Assembly (NCBI GenBank): GCA_951802425.1
Contig: OX637800.1
Span: 1,674,001-1,738,000, forward strand
Direction: 5' to 3'
Origin: Clavaria fumosa
Taxonomy: Eukaryota; Basidiomycota; Agaricomycetes; Agaricales; Clavariaceae
DNA length: 64,000 nt
Every line of letters begins with the position of its first letter. Positions within the stretch are counted from its first letter, which is position 1. Under the pieces are notes generated by a model. That model was not told the DNA's origin. It ran no database searches and worked only from the letters and a program-made list of their open reading frames with translations. A program made the translations under genes and the position numbers. Shown piece by piece: positions 36,383 to 47,821 of this stretch.

Positions 36383-38940
36383 CCGGTCTCAGAGGATATG
36401 AGCAGCACCAAGTCCAGTGAGGTCAAGACTGATAGCCTCGATGAGGTTCTGCTTTGTGAACTTGTCCACAATGACCAGGATTGCATTGTGCCCATGGGAG
36501 AGTGGGAAAGGGCCCACAATGTCCCAAGAGATCACTGCCCAGGGCCCTTCAGACATGGGGTGAGGGTGGAGTGGAGCGGCGCACCTAGTGCAGTTGGTCT
36601 TCACCTTCTGGCACATCTGACACCCTCCTGCATACCAATTTGAATCCTTCACCATCCCCACCCACCAGTAGGACCTCAGCAGCGCTGCTCTCAGCCTCTG
36701 TGGCCCTGGGTGCCCCACAATGGGAAGGTCATGCTCAAAGGTGAGCACTGCCTCACATGCCTCTGGGGGTACCCAGGTGATTTTGGCCTTCTGCCAGAGT
36801 CCCATCTGATCTCTTGTCCACTCATCATCCAGCTCTTCTGGCTTCTGCATGTGTACCACGCTATTTTTCTGGAGTAGCATCTCCACCTTCGTGTTCGACT
36901 TTCCAGTGCAGTACTTTATTTCAAAGTCAAAGCACTGGAGCTCCCCAACTCACCGGACCTGCCTCGGTTTCAACTTCTGGGGCTTCCAGAAGTACTGGAG
37001 GTTAGCATGGTCCATCCAGATTTTGATGGTTTCTTCCACCCCAATCAGGTAAGCCCACCACTTGTGTAGTGCCCGGATTACAGCCAGGAACTCCTTGTCG
37101 TACACATCATAATTCTTCTCAGCTGCAGTGAGGGCCTTGGAGATATAGTCTACAACTTTCCAAGTCCCATCCACCTGCTGCTGCAAGAGAACTCCTCCAG
37201 TTGCCAAGTTGCTTGTGTCCATTTCTACCTTCCATCTCCCTTTGTCTTGTGGTAGGGCCAAGACAGGGGCCGATATGAGTGCCAGGCGAAGATCCTGGAA
37301 GGCTGCTTCCTCCTCCTCCTCCCATTTCCATGGAACCTTCCCTGTCAGCCGGAATAGGGGTTTGGCACAGGCCGAGAGGTTTGGAATGTGATGGCAGAGG
37401 TAGTTTAACATCCCATTAAACTTCTGTACATCCTTCACATTCCTTGGCTGTGGCCAGTTGTGGATTGCAGCACCTTTAGCTGGGTCATGTTCCAGACAGT
37501 TGTGGGAAATCTTCATACCCAGGAAGAGGATCTCACTCTTCTCAAACTCACATTTACTGAGTCTGAGGCACAGCCCATTCTCCCCAAACTTCCTCAAGAC
37601 CCAATCCATCCAGTAGCAGTGTGTTGCCAAGTCCTCAGCAAACACAATCACATCCACATATGCTCTGACATGCCCTCCCACAATCTCTTCCTGCAGCACA
37701 TGGTTCATGAAGCGTTGGAAGGTCACAGGTGCATTCTGCAAACCACATGACAGCCAGTTCGAAGAGTCCACAAGGCGTAAGGAAGGCACAACAATGTTGG
37801 TGTTCTGCCCAGATCTTCATAGATGGAAACCCTCCTTTTGCATCAATCTTTGAGTAGACATTAGCCCCCTTGAGCACATCCACCATGTCACAGATATGGG
37901 GGAGGGGGTATTTGTCCCTGATTAGTCAATAATCGGCCACAGCTTGTCCTTCTCACATTTGAAGAAGAAGGGGCTGGCATACAGGGATCTCGAAGGCTGG
38001 ATTCGCCCAGAAGCCAACTGCTCATCCACCCATCAGTTTATCTCCACCATTTCTTCTCGTGTGAGTGAGGAGAGCTTGGAGGAGAGGTGTCCAGGGTCAG
38101 TTTTGAACTCAATCTTAATATCAAAGTCTGGGTGGGAGTGGGGAAGCTCATCCCACTTTGCTTCACTAAAGACTGAGGGGTAGAGGCTGGGCCAATCTGG
38201 AGTGGGGCCAGTGTTGGGGAAACAGGTGTCCAGGATACTGGCCAAGGCCAGGGTACTCGCTTTTGGTGGAACTGGGGGTCAGGCAGGGGGCTGGTGGCTG
38301 TGTGGGGAAGAGGCACAGGTGTTGGGGCAGCGGGTGAGCCTTATTTTAGCTTTCACCCAGTCAATCTCTGGGTTATGACGCTTTAGCCAATCATGCCCAA
38401 GGATCACCATGTGGGACTGGGTCTTCCCTAGCAGGAAGTGAATCTGCTCCTGGTGGTCACCAACCATCACAAGCAGCTCCATCCCATACCAGATCTTACC
38501 ATCCCTGTTCTGTGTCCCATCCACATTGTACATTGTGATTGGGGACAGCAGGGGGGATGGCTCCAGTCCCACCTTTTTCGCCCACTCCAGGTCCATAAAG
38601 CAGTTGGTGCAGCCTGAGTCGACAAGGGCTTTTATAGTTGCCCCCTTGCCAGTGCTGAGAGCCTCCAGGTGCACCCGGATGAAGAGCTCTCGGGGCACGT
38701 ATCAGGGAGTCTTTCAGCACCTCCACAAGGCACTTAATCAGCTCTGCTTTCCTGCTAGCCACCCTTTCCTTTTGCAGCATTTCATTATCAGCAGTTTCTG
38801 TTCCCACTTTGTCCTTCTCCTCAACCCCAATCTGGGTGTGTCTCTGCTGCAAGATAGTGTATTTGGGAGTACTAGCTGCAGACACAGGGATGGGAGGGGG
38901 GCTGGGATATCTACTCCCAAGGCGCCAGTTCGGACTCACT
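36383..38940 (-). pseudogene. Protease, RT, RNase H and integrase N-part of copy 2A
   Basis: Retropepsin KALVDSGCTNCFMDLEWAK, RT block with a damaged active site reading RAYVDVIVFAEDL (copy 2C: RAYVDDVIVFAEDL), RNase H VEMDTSNLATGGVLLQQQ, integrase zinc end HDLPIVGHPGPQRLRAAL then CQMCQKVKTNCTRC, core ISWDIVGPFPLSHGHN. Several frameshifts (near 37750, 37900, 38280 and 38700) break the frame. The lost Asp is an exact 3-bp deletion at about 37647-37655. Confidence 0.85.
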
Positions 38941-39940
38941 GGGCCTCGTCTCCAAAATCCGGCTCCTCAACAGGAGCCCTCTTCTCTCTCTCAAGCAACT
39001 CTACACAGCCTTGGAGCAACGCAATCTCATTCTTGTAGTCTTCGGCACTTCATGCCTGGCTTTCCATGGCATGGACCTGCGGCCTTGGGATCTGTGGGTG
39101 TGTGTCTGGGAGGAGGCAGTCTCTCACCATGTGGCCAGCTTGGCCACATCGGAAACAGGCACATCCTACTCCAGGAGCATGGGCACAATTGACCAACATG
39201 GCATCACCAGCACTGGCAGGACGTGGCATGATGGGAGGGGCAGGGGTGCGGGCCTGTGGCTGGGCCAGGAAGGGGCGAGGAGCTGGGGTGAAGCAGGTTT
39301 GTTGGGGGAGGGGTCAACTGGCTATAGGCAGAGCTGGGCACACAGAGTCCTGCTGTGCAATGACTCCATCAAAGCGGCGCTGCTGGGCATCAAGCTTCTC
39401 TGCAAGTGCCTTCCATTCTACATAAGTCTCTGGCATCAGTGAGACACCATAGACCTTTCCCACTAGCCTCCTGCTCAAGTTCATCTCCAGCCAATGGACC
39501 AGGATGTCCGAATCAGCCACTTCTGTCATCCCTGCTCTTCGGAACATTGTTTCGAACTTCGTGAAGAACTCAGGTGCCATCATGACACCCTGTTTTAACC
39601 TTGCAATGTCTGCAAGGGCAGTTGCATGGTCGTCCGGGTCATTGAACACTCACTTCATCTCCTCCACAAATTCTGCCCAGGTTCCAACCTCGTTGTTACC
39701 CAGTATTTCCTCTCCCTCCATATTTGCCCATTCTGCAGCAAATCCATCTCCAGCAATTTTGCTGAGGGTGTAGAGGACCTTTGCCAGGTCCATGGCATAG
39801 ATTGTCAGATTCGCCATAAACAGGAGGCAGAGTGACTGGAGGAATGTACAGAAATTTCTTTTTTGCCCATCAAATGGGGTAACAGCTAAATCCAGCCTCG
39901 TGGCATGGACTTCAGGTGGGGCGATGTGGTCAGCCATCAC
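38941..39940 (-). pseudogene. gag of copy 2A
   Basis: N-terminus MMADHIAPPEVHATRLDLAV, TPFDGQKRNFCTFLQSLCLL, AEFVEEMK, then (after a frame break at 39650) DIARLKQGVMMAPEFFTKFE, NLSRRLVGKVYGVSLMPETY and LDAQQRRFDGV. The C-terminal zinc-knuckle part at 39000-39250 is degenerate. Homologous to gag of copy 2C. Confidence 0.75.
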
Positions 39941-40646
39941 AGACCCTGGTGGTGGTGATGGTGTTTTGGGGACGTCAGTAACGGGGGAATCGGGGGGAGC
40001 TGGGCTCGACCTGGTCTCGGTTGTAGATGCTGTAAATAAAATTCTGGGCCTTGGGCACTCAGGATTTCTTCAATCTCTTAGCAGTCCTGTCCTCTCAGGC
40101 TGCTCTCTATGTACTTATGTACTTATAGAACTCTTATTCTATAAAACTGTTGCTAGCGTGGGGCCCAAATGGTGTCCCAGGTGGTCGCTGCACAACTCCT
40201 AATGAGTTGCCCATGTGCCCTTCTGACAATGGTCACAGAGCAAGGGCCCTGTCCACTGGACCAGGAAACTACTAGAAGGACTATGTAGAGGGCCTTTCCT
40301 TGCCCTGTACCCACACAATTCACTGGTACATAGCTGTAAAACAAAGTTCCAGGCCTTGGGCACTCAGTATCACTTGGGGAGGGTCACAGTAGACTTCCTC
40401 TGGGTCTGGTCATATGTATCTACACACAGTAAAAATTTCATGCAGTTCTGTTACACACCGCAGGCAGGGTAAAGGAGAAGAGGATGATAGGGGCTGAGCT
40501 GTGACAGTGTGTCACAGTTTGAGATTAAGGGTCCAGGCTAGCCGGGTTAGGACATGGGGCTAGGGCGGACAGGATTGATGTTAGTATTGTATCAGACTGG
40601 GTCTCACAATCACACAGCTTAATGTAAGGTCAATGATGATGATACT
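39941..40646 (-). mobile_element. Leader and 5' LTR stub of copy 2A
   Basis: Leader homologous to 52281-52850. The sequence next to the LTR (plus strand ATGTTAGTAT, 40578-40587) complements the LTR. LTR bases 40590-40646 end where a family B LTR begins at 40647, so that insertion broke the 5' LTR. Confidence 0.75.
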
Positions 40647-41448
40647 TGTTAAGATCTGATTCTTTGCTTCAAAGTGGGGTAGGGGTAGTGTAGAGGAGAC
40701 CAAAAAAGGTGGCAAAGGTGAAGCTGGAGCAGAGTGGAGTCCAGTCGGATTCCGGATTAGAGTTGTGTGAGGACTTCTCCTCTACACAAAGGAAAAGAAC
40801 TAGAAGGAGGGGGTCGAAGGGGGTGGGACTGTGGCCTCAACTTATGGGTTGTGCTACCACGTGTATATGTGTCCCAATTTAACCTTGCTGGTACTTTGCT
40901 TTCCAGGACAAGGAAGGACGAAGTCCAAAGGGAAATTGCCCAGAGTCCATCAGAGTCTGCTGGAGTTTTGCGGAACTTGTCGGGACTGTCAAGAACAGTG
41001 AGGACGAAGTCCCTTAATGCATGGACCAAGTGGCAAGGACCAGAAATAACGTTAATATTCGAACTGAGGATCATGGAGATACATAGGGGGTTTATATGCT
41101 ACTAGGGTAGGGCATAGGGCAGACTGTGAAACATGAGTATATCAAATATCTACAATAATTTCACCTGAGGAGTGGGAAAGGCATAGATGATACATGTAAG
41201 GCAAAGAATAAGTTCCCATGGATGGTGGGCATTGTCCCAATGGTTACTAACCATGGACTAGCACCAAGGAACATGCTAGAAACAAAGTCCATTCAGTCCG
41301 AAGGACCGATATCGAAGTCCGACGAAAGTCCAGACCAGAGCAGAGGTGCCAGAGTTGGAGCAGAGATGTGCTGGAGATGTATTGGAGGTATTTCAGAGGT
41401 ATTTGAAGGTAATTAGGGGTGGTCTGGGTGACTGGATAGGACGTGACA
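40647..41448 (-). repeat. 3' LTR of family B element
   Basis: 802 bp, TGTTAAGATCTG to GGACGTGACA on the plus strand; close to 21184-22015. Confidence 0.8.
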
Positions 41449-43856
41449 GTATCCCCCTCTTAGGGTCGAGCCCTCGAGACCCTTAAGTGACAGTATTTCA
41501 CTATGTGGGTTGGAGAGAGTTGGAGTTGGAGGTGGGTTGAGGAAGGTGGAACAAGGACTGGAGCTGGAGTTGGAGTCGGAGGTCTGGAGCAGGTCAGAGA
41601 TAGTGCAGATGTGTCGGAAGGTGTCAGAGATGTAGAGCAGAGGTGTGGAATTGAAGTTTCGGAGTTTTGGAGTGGAGGTGCAGAGGTGCAGAATCAGAGT
41701 TGGGGCGGAGGAGCGGAGGTAGTGGAATTGGAGTCGGAGTTTTGGAGTGGAGGTGCAGAGGTGCAGAATCAGAGTTGGGGCAGAGGAGCGGAGGTAGTGG
41801 AATTGGAGTCGGAGTAGAGGTGTGGAGGTGCGGAGGGGTGGAATTGGAGTCAGAGTGGAGGTGGTGGAGTCAGAGTCAGAGTAGAGGAGTAGAGGAGCAG
41901 AGGTAGCAGTAGCAGAGTTGGAGCAGCAGAGCAGAGGAGCAGAGGTAGTGTAGTGTGGAGGGAGGAATCAGAGAGAAGCAGAGGTATGGAATTGGGGTTT
42001 CGGAGTTTTGGAGCAGAGGCACAGAAATGGAGTCAGAGCACGGAGTTGCGGAGCAGAGGTGCGGAGGTGCAGAGCGGAGGTGCAGAGGTAGCAGAGTGTG
42101 GAGGGGGGGTGCCAGAAAAGGTCGGAGATGCTGGGAGGCTGTGAGGACCTATTGTAAGTTCACTCACCCCCCCTCCCACAAAAAAATTTTTTCTTAAAAA
42201 AAATTTCCATGTTTTACTAAGGAATTGTCAAGAAGTGGGTTAGAGTGGACAGAAGAGTAGAACAAAAACAGGAAACAAGAAGTGTTGGAGTTGTACAAAG
42301 GGCAACATTGTATGGAACAAGATTTCGGAGTTTTGTAAAGTCAAGAAAAGTGAGGAAATCAAAAGTATCAAAAATATGAAAAAACAGAGTTTTGGAGATT
42401 CAGAATTCATGGGGATTGGAGTAACAGGAAACATAAGGACATAGGAAGCATAACAATGTAGCAAAGGAACATAATTTTGGAATTTCGGAGTTTTTGGAGC
42501 ATCGGAGGAGGGCAGAATCTTGGTGTTTCGGAGATGCAGAGTCCGAGAATGTGAGTGTGGAGTGGTCCAGAGCTGTGCAGAGATGTGGCATGGAGGTCCA
42601 AGACCATGTCAGAGGAGTTCAGAGTAGTTCAGAGTAGCAAGGATTGCATGAGCAACCTTGCTGGACAGATGTGTTCACAAGATAGCAATCCTGAGAACTG
42701 GTGATGCAACCACAGTGGGCAGCATCCAGAATCGGGTCCAGATTCGGACTCGCTGCAGCAAGGATAGAATTGGAGTCCCAGAGTCGGAGTTCCGGAGTAG
42801 GTCCAGAGTATGCACTGGCCAAGCACCCATTGGAGTCCGTGCCCAGATCGGATCGGAGTTTCGGAGTCAAATTTCTGCAAGTGCAGGAGTCCTTGAATTG
42901 TTAGGCTTGTACACTGGACAATCAGCAGATTGTATATGGTACAGCCAGGTGTCCAAAGGACCAAGTCACACAAGGGGACAAGATCAGAGTTCAGAGGGCC
43001 ATGTTGAGACAAGACAGTGGGCCATGAAGCAAGACAAAGTGTCTGGAGTTCAGAGTTCCAGATTTTGGAGTTCTGGAGTTTGACAATCCAGAGTTTGGAA
43101 GTCTGAGGTTTGGAACTACAGAGCTCAGAGTTTGGCATTTCCCGTCTCAGAGTTTCACAACATGGTAATCCACAAAGGAAACGAGCACAAGGAAAGCTCA
43201 AAAAGGAGCAATATCGGAGTTCTGGAGTTTAGAGATTCGGAGTTTTGGGGGTCTGGAGCTTGGAGTTTGGCATTTCCCATCTCGGAGTTTCACAACATGG
43301 TAATCCATGAAGGAAATGAGCACAGGGAAAGCACAAACAAGAGCTGGAGACAGGATATCCAGCATTCCCCATCTCAGAGTGGCCAGAGACAGAGTTTGGA
43401 TATCTGGAGTTTGGAGTTTCCCATCTCAGAGCCTTGCAACATGGGATATGAAGGAGGCAAGCCAGGGAGAACCCAGGAACAGGGGGCCAGAGTTCAGAAG
43501 TCCAGCATTCGGTGTTTTCCTGCCTCAAATCTCTCAATATGATACATGAAGGAGATGAGCTAAGGAGCACAATGAATTGTTGGCTGGAGTTCAGAAAATA
43601 TCCTGATTTGTATCACCGTGGACAGACAGCTTGTGGCAAGTCCAGGTCCAGAGCAAATGCACACAAGGTGTGCTCAAACAGACTGGAGTTTCGGAGTGGA
43701 GTTTCGGATCGGAGGTGCAGATTGGAGGTGTGGACCAGAGGTGTGGATCAGAGGTGCGGATTGGACCTTTGGCTTTTGCAGCAAGGAGCAAGGCAAGCAG
43801 CAGCACAAAGGGCAAGCAAAGGACCAGTTGTATACATGAGGTTGTTAGTTTGAATA
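41449..43856 (-). repeat. Purine-rich interior of family B element
   Basis: The plus strand is packed with GGAGGTGCAGAG, GGAGTTTCGGAG and GAGTTTGGAGT variants. The plus strand also encodes RRCWEAVRTYCKFTHPP at about 42117-42170, the same block as in 18826-19546. Long reading frames here are by-products of the repeats. Confidence 0.7.
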
Positions 43857-44010
43857 TACTGTTAAGATCTGATTCTTTGCTTCAAAGTGGGGTAGGGGTA
43901 GTGTAGAGGAGACCAAAAAAGGTGGCAAAGGCAAAGCCAGAGCAGAGCAGAGTCTGGTTGGAGTCCGGATCGGAGTTGCGCAAGGACTTCTCCTCTACAC
44001 AAAGGAAAAA
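43857..44010 (-). repeat. Partial 5' LTR of family B element
   Basis: TGTTAAGATCTGATTCTTTG to CTCCTCTACACAAAGGAAAA; homology with 40647-40800 ends exactly where the palindrome arm starts. Confidence 0.75.
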
Positions 44011-45433
44011 AAAACTCGAAATTGAGCAGCCCTGTGCCTGGTCCCTCAGGTACAGGTTACCAATCAGGCATAGCTGCTTTTGGTAAGCTGCTATGACTGT
44101 GGGAATTTTTTTGCATGGCTTGCAAAATATGACTTTTTATACACCAAAAAATTGGCAAAAATCAGGAGATTCCAAATCTGGACACCCCACATTTGTACCT
44201 GCCTTGGTTCAGTGTCAATTTGCAAAATACACAGAAAATATTCATTTTCCACAATTCTGCAGTACTCTGCAGTACTCTGGCTTGAAAATGGTTAGTGGAG
44301 GATACACACACTACCTGTGGACATATGAGGAGGGTGTAGATTAGTTTAACAACCCACCCACCATCTCTGTCACCTCCCTGGAATCCATTACTAGGAATTG
44401 GGGTTATTGGCCTGGGAGCATGGCTATTTGTTATATTGAAAATTCCAGCTATCAGACTACACCTTATGACATCTAATACAATCATACAAAAGCCCATAAT
44501 ATTTGGTGCAGAACTACAGATTCCCCATGTCCATTTTCCCAAAAATCTCAAAATCTCTCCCCAGACAGTCCCCTTTGTCAAATCACATATTCCTGTGGTC
44601 TGATAGCTGACAAGGTATGCATGAATATAAGTTCAAAGTTTGGTGAAGTTAGGCCAAGTTCTCAGGAAGATAGCCCAGAATGTGTCTTTTGGAGGACAGT
44701 TTAAAGTGAAGGCAACAACACAGGCAAGGATAAGCAACACCTTGACTGTCTTCAAAAACACACATTCTGAGCTATCTTCCTGAGAACTTGGCCTAACTTC
44801 ACCAAACTTTGAACTTATATTCATGCATACCTTGTCAGCTATCAGACCACAGGAATATGTGATTTGACAAAGGGGACTGTCTGGGGAGAGATTTTGAGAT
44901 TTTTGGGAAAATGGACATGGGGAATCTGTAGTTCTGCACCAAATATTATGGGCTTTTGTATGATTGTATTAGATGTCATAAGGTGTAGTCTGATAGCTGG
45001 AATTTTCAATATAACAAATAGCCATGCTCCCAGGCCAATAACCCCAATTCCTAGTAATGGATTCCAGGGAGGTGACAGAGATGGTGGGTGGGTTGTTAAA
45101 CTAATCTACACCCTCCTCATATGTCCACAGGTAGTGTGTGTATCCTCCACTAACCATTTTCAAGCCAGAGTACTGCAGAGTACTGCAGAATTGTGGAAAA
45201 TGAATATGTTCTGTGTATTTTGCAAATTGACACTGAACCAAGGCAGGTACAAATGTGGGGTGTCCAGATTTGGAATCTCCTGATTTTTGCCGATTTTTTG
45301 GTGTATAAAAAGTTATATTTTGCAAGCTGTGCAAAAAAATTCCCAGTCATAGCAGCTTACCAAAAGCAGCTATGCCTGATTGGTAACCTGTACCTGAGGG
45401 ACCAGGCACAGGGCTGCTCAATTTCGAGTTTTT
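44010..45433. mobile_element. 1.4-kb near-perfect palindrome
   Basis: Left arm from 44010 and right arm to 45433 match as inverted repeats of roughly 660-670 bp at about 97-98 percent identity, centred near 44721, with an unpaired loop of about 85 bp that itself has ACAGT/ACTGT ends. Termini read AAAAACTCGAAATTGAGCAG. Arm differences are mostly CG against TG or CA, plus a 2-bp indel. It encodes the same meaningless 139-codon frame on both strands. It interrupts a family B LTR; no clear target duplication is seen. Confidence 0.85.
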
Positions 45434-45699
45434 GTTTTTATTTTTAGCATATTTTGTTTGCCATTGTTTGACCAGCATTCCTATTCTGGCTTACTGGCTG
45501 AGTGCACAGGGCAGGCCTGAAAGGGACATGTATTGTAATATATTGCATGGCTATTGTCCACTTTGGGACAAGTGCATCACAGTTGTCACAGAGGCTGTAT
45601 TGTCATGTCTTGCAATACACTTACAGTCATCTCTTGCAATAGCTATTTATTGTAATTACAATACTCTATTGCAAGGAATTCACATCATTGACTGCCACA
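45434..45699. other. Spacer, nothing recognised
   Basis: AT-rich sequence between the palindrome and the trinucleotide repeats. It contains no recognisable 5' exon of the CHS7 gene. Confidence 0.4.
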
Positions 45700-45837
45700 G
45701 CAGCAGCAGCAGCAGCAGCAGCAGTGATGAGGGCACAGTGGCGGCAATGGTGGTGGCAGCAGCAGCAGGACCAGTGGTGACGATGACAGTGGCAGCAGCA
45801 GCAAGACCAGCAGTGGTGACAGTGGCGGTGGCGAGAG
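45700..45837. repeat. CAG/GGC trinucleotide repeat, left of CHS7
   Basis: Starts with about eight CAG units, then GTGGCAGCAGCAGCAGGACC-type degenerate repeats. A very similar degenerate repeat lies on the other side of the gene (46722-47165). Confidence 0.85.
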
Positions 45838-46680
45838 CATACTGCTGTCTCATCAACGGTTTCGTTGGCTTCCAGTTCGCAGAGGATGGAATGCCGCTGT
45901 CTTTATGGGTCAGTGATACTTTACACTTCTTTTCCACTCTCCCCTCCTCACATGGATGTTCCATAGCTCCTACGCTTATCCTGTCTTGCCGTATTCACCA
46001 TCGCCACATTCAAATCCTTCGCCGGCTTCTCCTTCTCAAAGCCGCTCGGGCTCTGGATTGTGTACATCCTCTGGCCGCTCGTATGCACCTCGATCTACAT
46101 CATCTCACAGCTCATTCTCGTCTTCCGCACGCTCGACGACTGGTGGCCAATCGGCAACATCATCTTTGGCACGGTGTTCTTCACGATCGCGCAGGTCCTG
46201 TTGTTTGCGTTCAGCGTCACGATCTGCGACGCCATCAAGCACTACATTGACGGGCTGTTCTTCTTCACGCTGTGCATTCTGCTGAGTGTCATGATGGTGT
46301 ACAAGTACTGGAACTCCATCACGGTGAGTCGCCATCCTATTCTTGCCTTCTGTACGCGCTAGGTGGCTCAACGAAATCCCCCCCCCCCGTCTGGGGTTCA
46401 TGTACCTGTGCAGAAAGAGGATCTGGAGTTCTCGGTCAGGTCGAAGGTTGCCGTGTGGGAGGTCAAGGACCCGCTGCTGGCGGCGAATGAGCACATGGAC
46501 TACCCAGAGGAGGAGTCGGCAAGCAACTACCACAGCGGCGTGCCTGCGAGTCTTGTTGGCGGGATCAGCGGCGGCCAAATGTATGGCGCCCCTACGCCGT
46601 CGCCGAGGCATCCCGGGTATCCCAGTCCTGGTGAATCGCTGATGGGAAGAGGGTACCCGCCGAGCAATGAGCGGTACTAG
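45838..46680 (+). pseudogene. CHS7: Chitin synthase export chaperone, 5'-truncated
   Basis: Exons 45838-45908, 45967-46323 and 46414-46680 join in frame (GT-AG). They encode YCCLINGFVGFQFAEDGMPL, then TIATFKSFAGFSF, IYIISQLILVFRTLDDWWPI, FAFSVTICDAIKHYIDGLFF, MMVYKYWNSIT and [20 protein letters not shown], ending PPSNERY. This is the C-terminal two thirds (about 230 of the usual 320-340 aa) of Chs7, the multi-pass ER membrane chaperone that exports chitin synthase. The first transmembrane segments are missing: upstream is trinucleotide repeat DNA and then transposons. The retained exons show no stop or frameshift. It is either a recently captured fragment or a gene cut by rearrangement; a full copy elsewhere is expected. 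Confidence 0.85.
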
Positions 46681-46721
46681 CAATGCTGCGGGATTTCTTT
46701 TGGTTGTTTCTTTTGTGGTGG

Positions 46722-47165
46722 CGGCGGCAGCAGCACTAGCAGCAGCGACAGCGGCAGCGGCAGCAGCACCAGCAGCGGTGGCAGCAGCACCAGCAGCAGC
46801 ACCAGCAGCGGCGGCAGCGCACCAGCGGCGGCAGCACACCAGCGGCAGTGACGGTGGCGGCAGCACACCAGCGGCGGTGATGGTGGCGGCAGCACACCAG
46901 CGGCGGTGACGGCGGCGGCAGCACACCAGCGGCGGTGATGGCAGCAGCAGCGCACCAGCGGAGGCAACACCGGCAGCGGTGGCAGCACTAGCGGCAGCAA
47001 CGGCGGTGGCGGCAGCAGGACCAGTGGTGGCGACAGCAGCGGCAGCAACGGCGGTGGCGTCAGCAGCGGCAGCGGCAATGGCGGTGGTGGCAGCGGCTAT
47101 GGCGGTGGCAGCGGCTATAGCAATGGTGGCAGCTATGGCAATGGCAGCGGCCATGGCAGTACAGC
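46722..47165. repeat. GGC/GCA trinucleotide repeat, right of CHS7
   Basis: Degenerate GGCAGC, GGTGGCGGCAGC and CACCAGCGGCGGTGA units. Reading frames here give poly-Ala or Arg/Cys-rich nonsense proteins on both strands. Confidence 0.9.
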
Positions 47166-47519
47166 ATTCCCTACTACTTGGTTAGAGTATCACATGACTT
47201 TGTTGCTTTATAAAACAAATACAAATATTGATTTAGTTGCAATTGTGCAGTTGAGCATAGTTTGGATGTAGTTGAGCATAGTTCGGATGTAGGACCTGCC
47301 ACTAGCTACATGTTTCTGTGTAGGACTCTGTAGCCTTATTCTAGACCTATGTAGTGCTGCAGTGGGTCATGTTCCCCTACAAAGCAATCATGCTGTGCTA
47401 CACAGTTCTACACATATCAGGAAGTTGTCTATGGCTTCTATGGCTCTACAGCTGTCTGTGCAGCACTGCCAAATTGCATATAGCCTGATTGCACTTTGCT
47501 GATGTTGTTCCTCATCCAA
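47166..47519. other. Intergenic, nothing recognised
   Basis: A 22-bp segment (GTTGAGCATAGTTTGGATGTA) is duplicated near 47252-47292. The end of this stretch, TCCAA (47515-47519), is the left target duplication of copy 2C. Confidence 0.5.
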
Positions 47520-47810
47520 TATCAGACTGGGTCTCACACAACTTAAGCATAAGGTCATGACGACAATACTAAGATAAGGGGAAAAGAGTACAAAAAAGGA
47601 AAAGCGAAAGTACTTATAGTGAACGCTTTGGCACTTGCCAGCGTTCCCACGCTCGGACCCTCGAATCACGTGATGCGCCCAGGCCCCAGGTCATGTGATC
47701 TTACATGATTACATAATCCGACCCAGCCACAGGTCATGTGACCTTCCAACAACCCTCCCCAGTTTCTCCACAACTGCACTTTGGGATGGCTTACATAAGC
47801 GATCCTAACA
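47520..47810 (-). repeat. 3' LTR of copy 2C
   Basis: 291 bp, TATCAGACTGGG to GCGATCCTAACA on the plus strand, followed by the polypurine complement CACCCCCCTCTTAAG. Confidence 0.95.
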
Positions 47811-47821
47811 TCACCCCCCTC

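Larger units (their letters stand above)
24863..40646 (-). mobile_element. Ty3/gypsy family 2 chromovirus, copy 2A (split by copy 1B)
   Basis: Minus-strand element with a 3' LTR at 24863-25165, pol 3' part 25177-26105, a foreign insertion 26111-36382, the rest of pol and gag 36383-39940, leader, and a 5' LTR stub 40590-40646 broken by a family B LTR. Removing the insertion gives a 34-nt stretch that aligns without gaps to intact copy 2C. The insertion falls in the integrase core between GLGAAHIL and VVSDWGTQF. Confidence 0.85.
40647..44010 (-). mobile_element. Family B non-autonomous LTR element, truncated at its 5' LTR
   Basis: 3' LTR 40647-41448, polypurine tract complement GTATCCCCCTCTTAGG from 41449, repeat-rich interior to 43856, and a partial 5' LTR from 43857 to about 44010, where the palindrome begins. 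No gag, RT or integrase motif is visible. Length and content suggest a non-coding derivative mobilised by relatives such as family 3. Confidence 0.7.

Noticed and set aside
44162..45283. Two identical 139-codon frames on opposite strands
   Set aside because: They are the same DNA in the two palindrome arms; no start context, splice sites or known motif.
46105..47154. 349-codon Ala-rich frame on the minus strand and poly-Ala frames on the plus strand
   Set aside because: Shadow of CHS7 exons and of GGC/GCA trinucleotide repeats.
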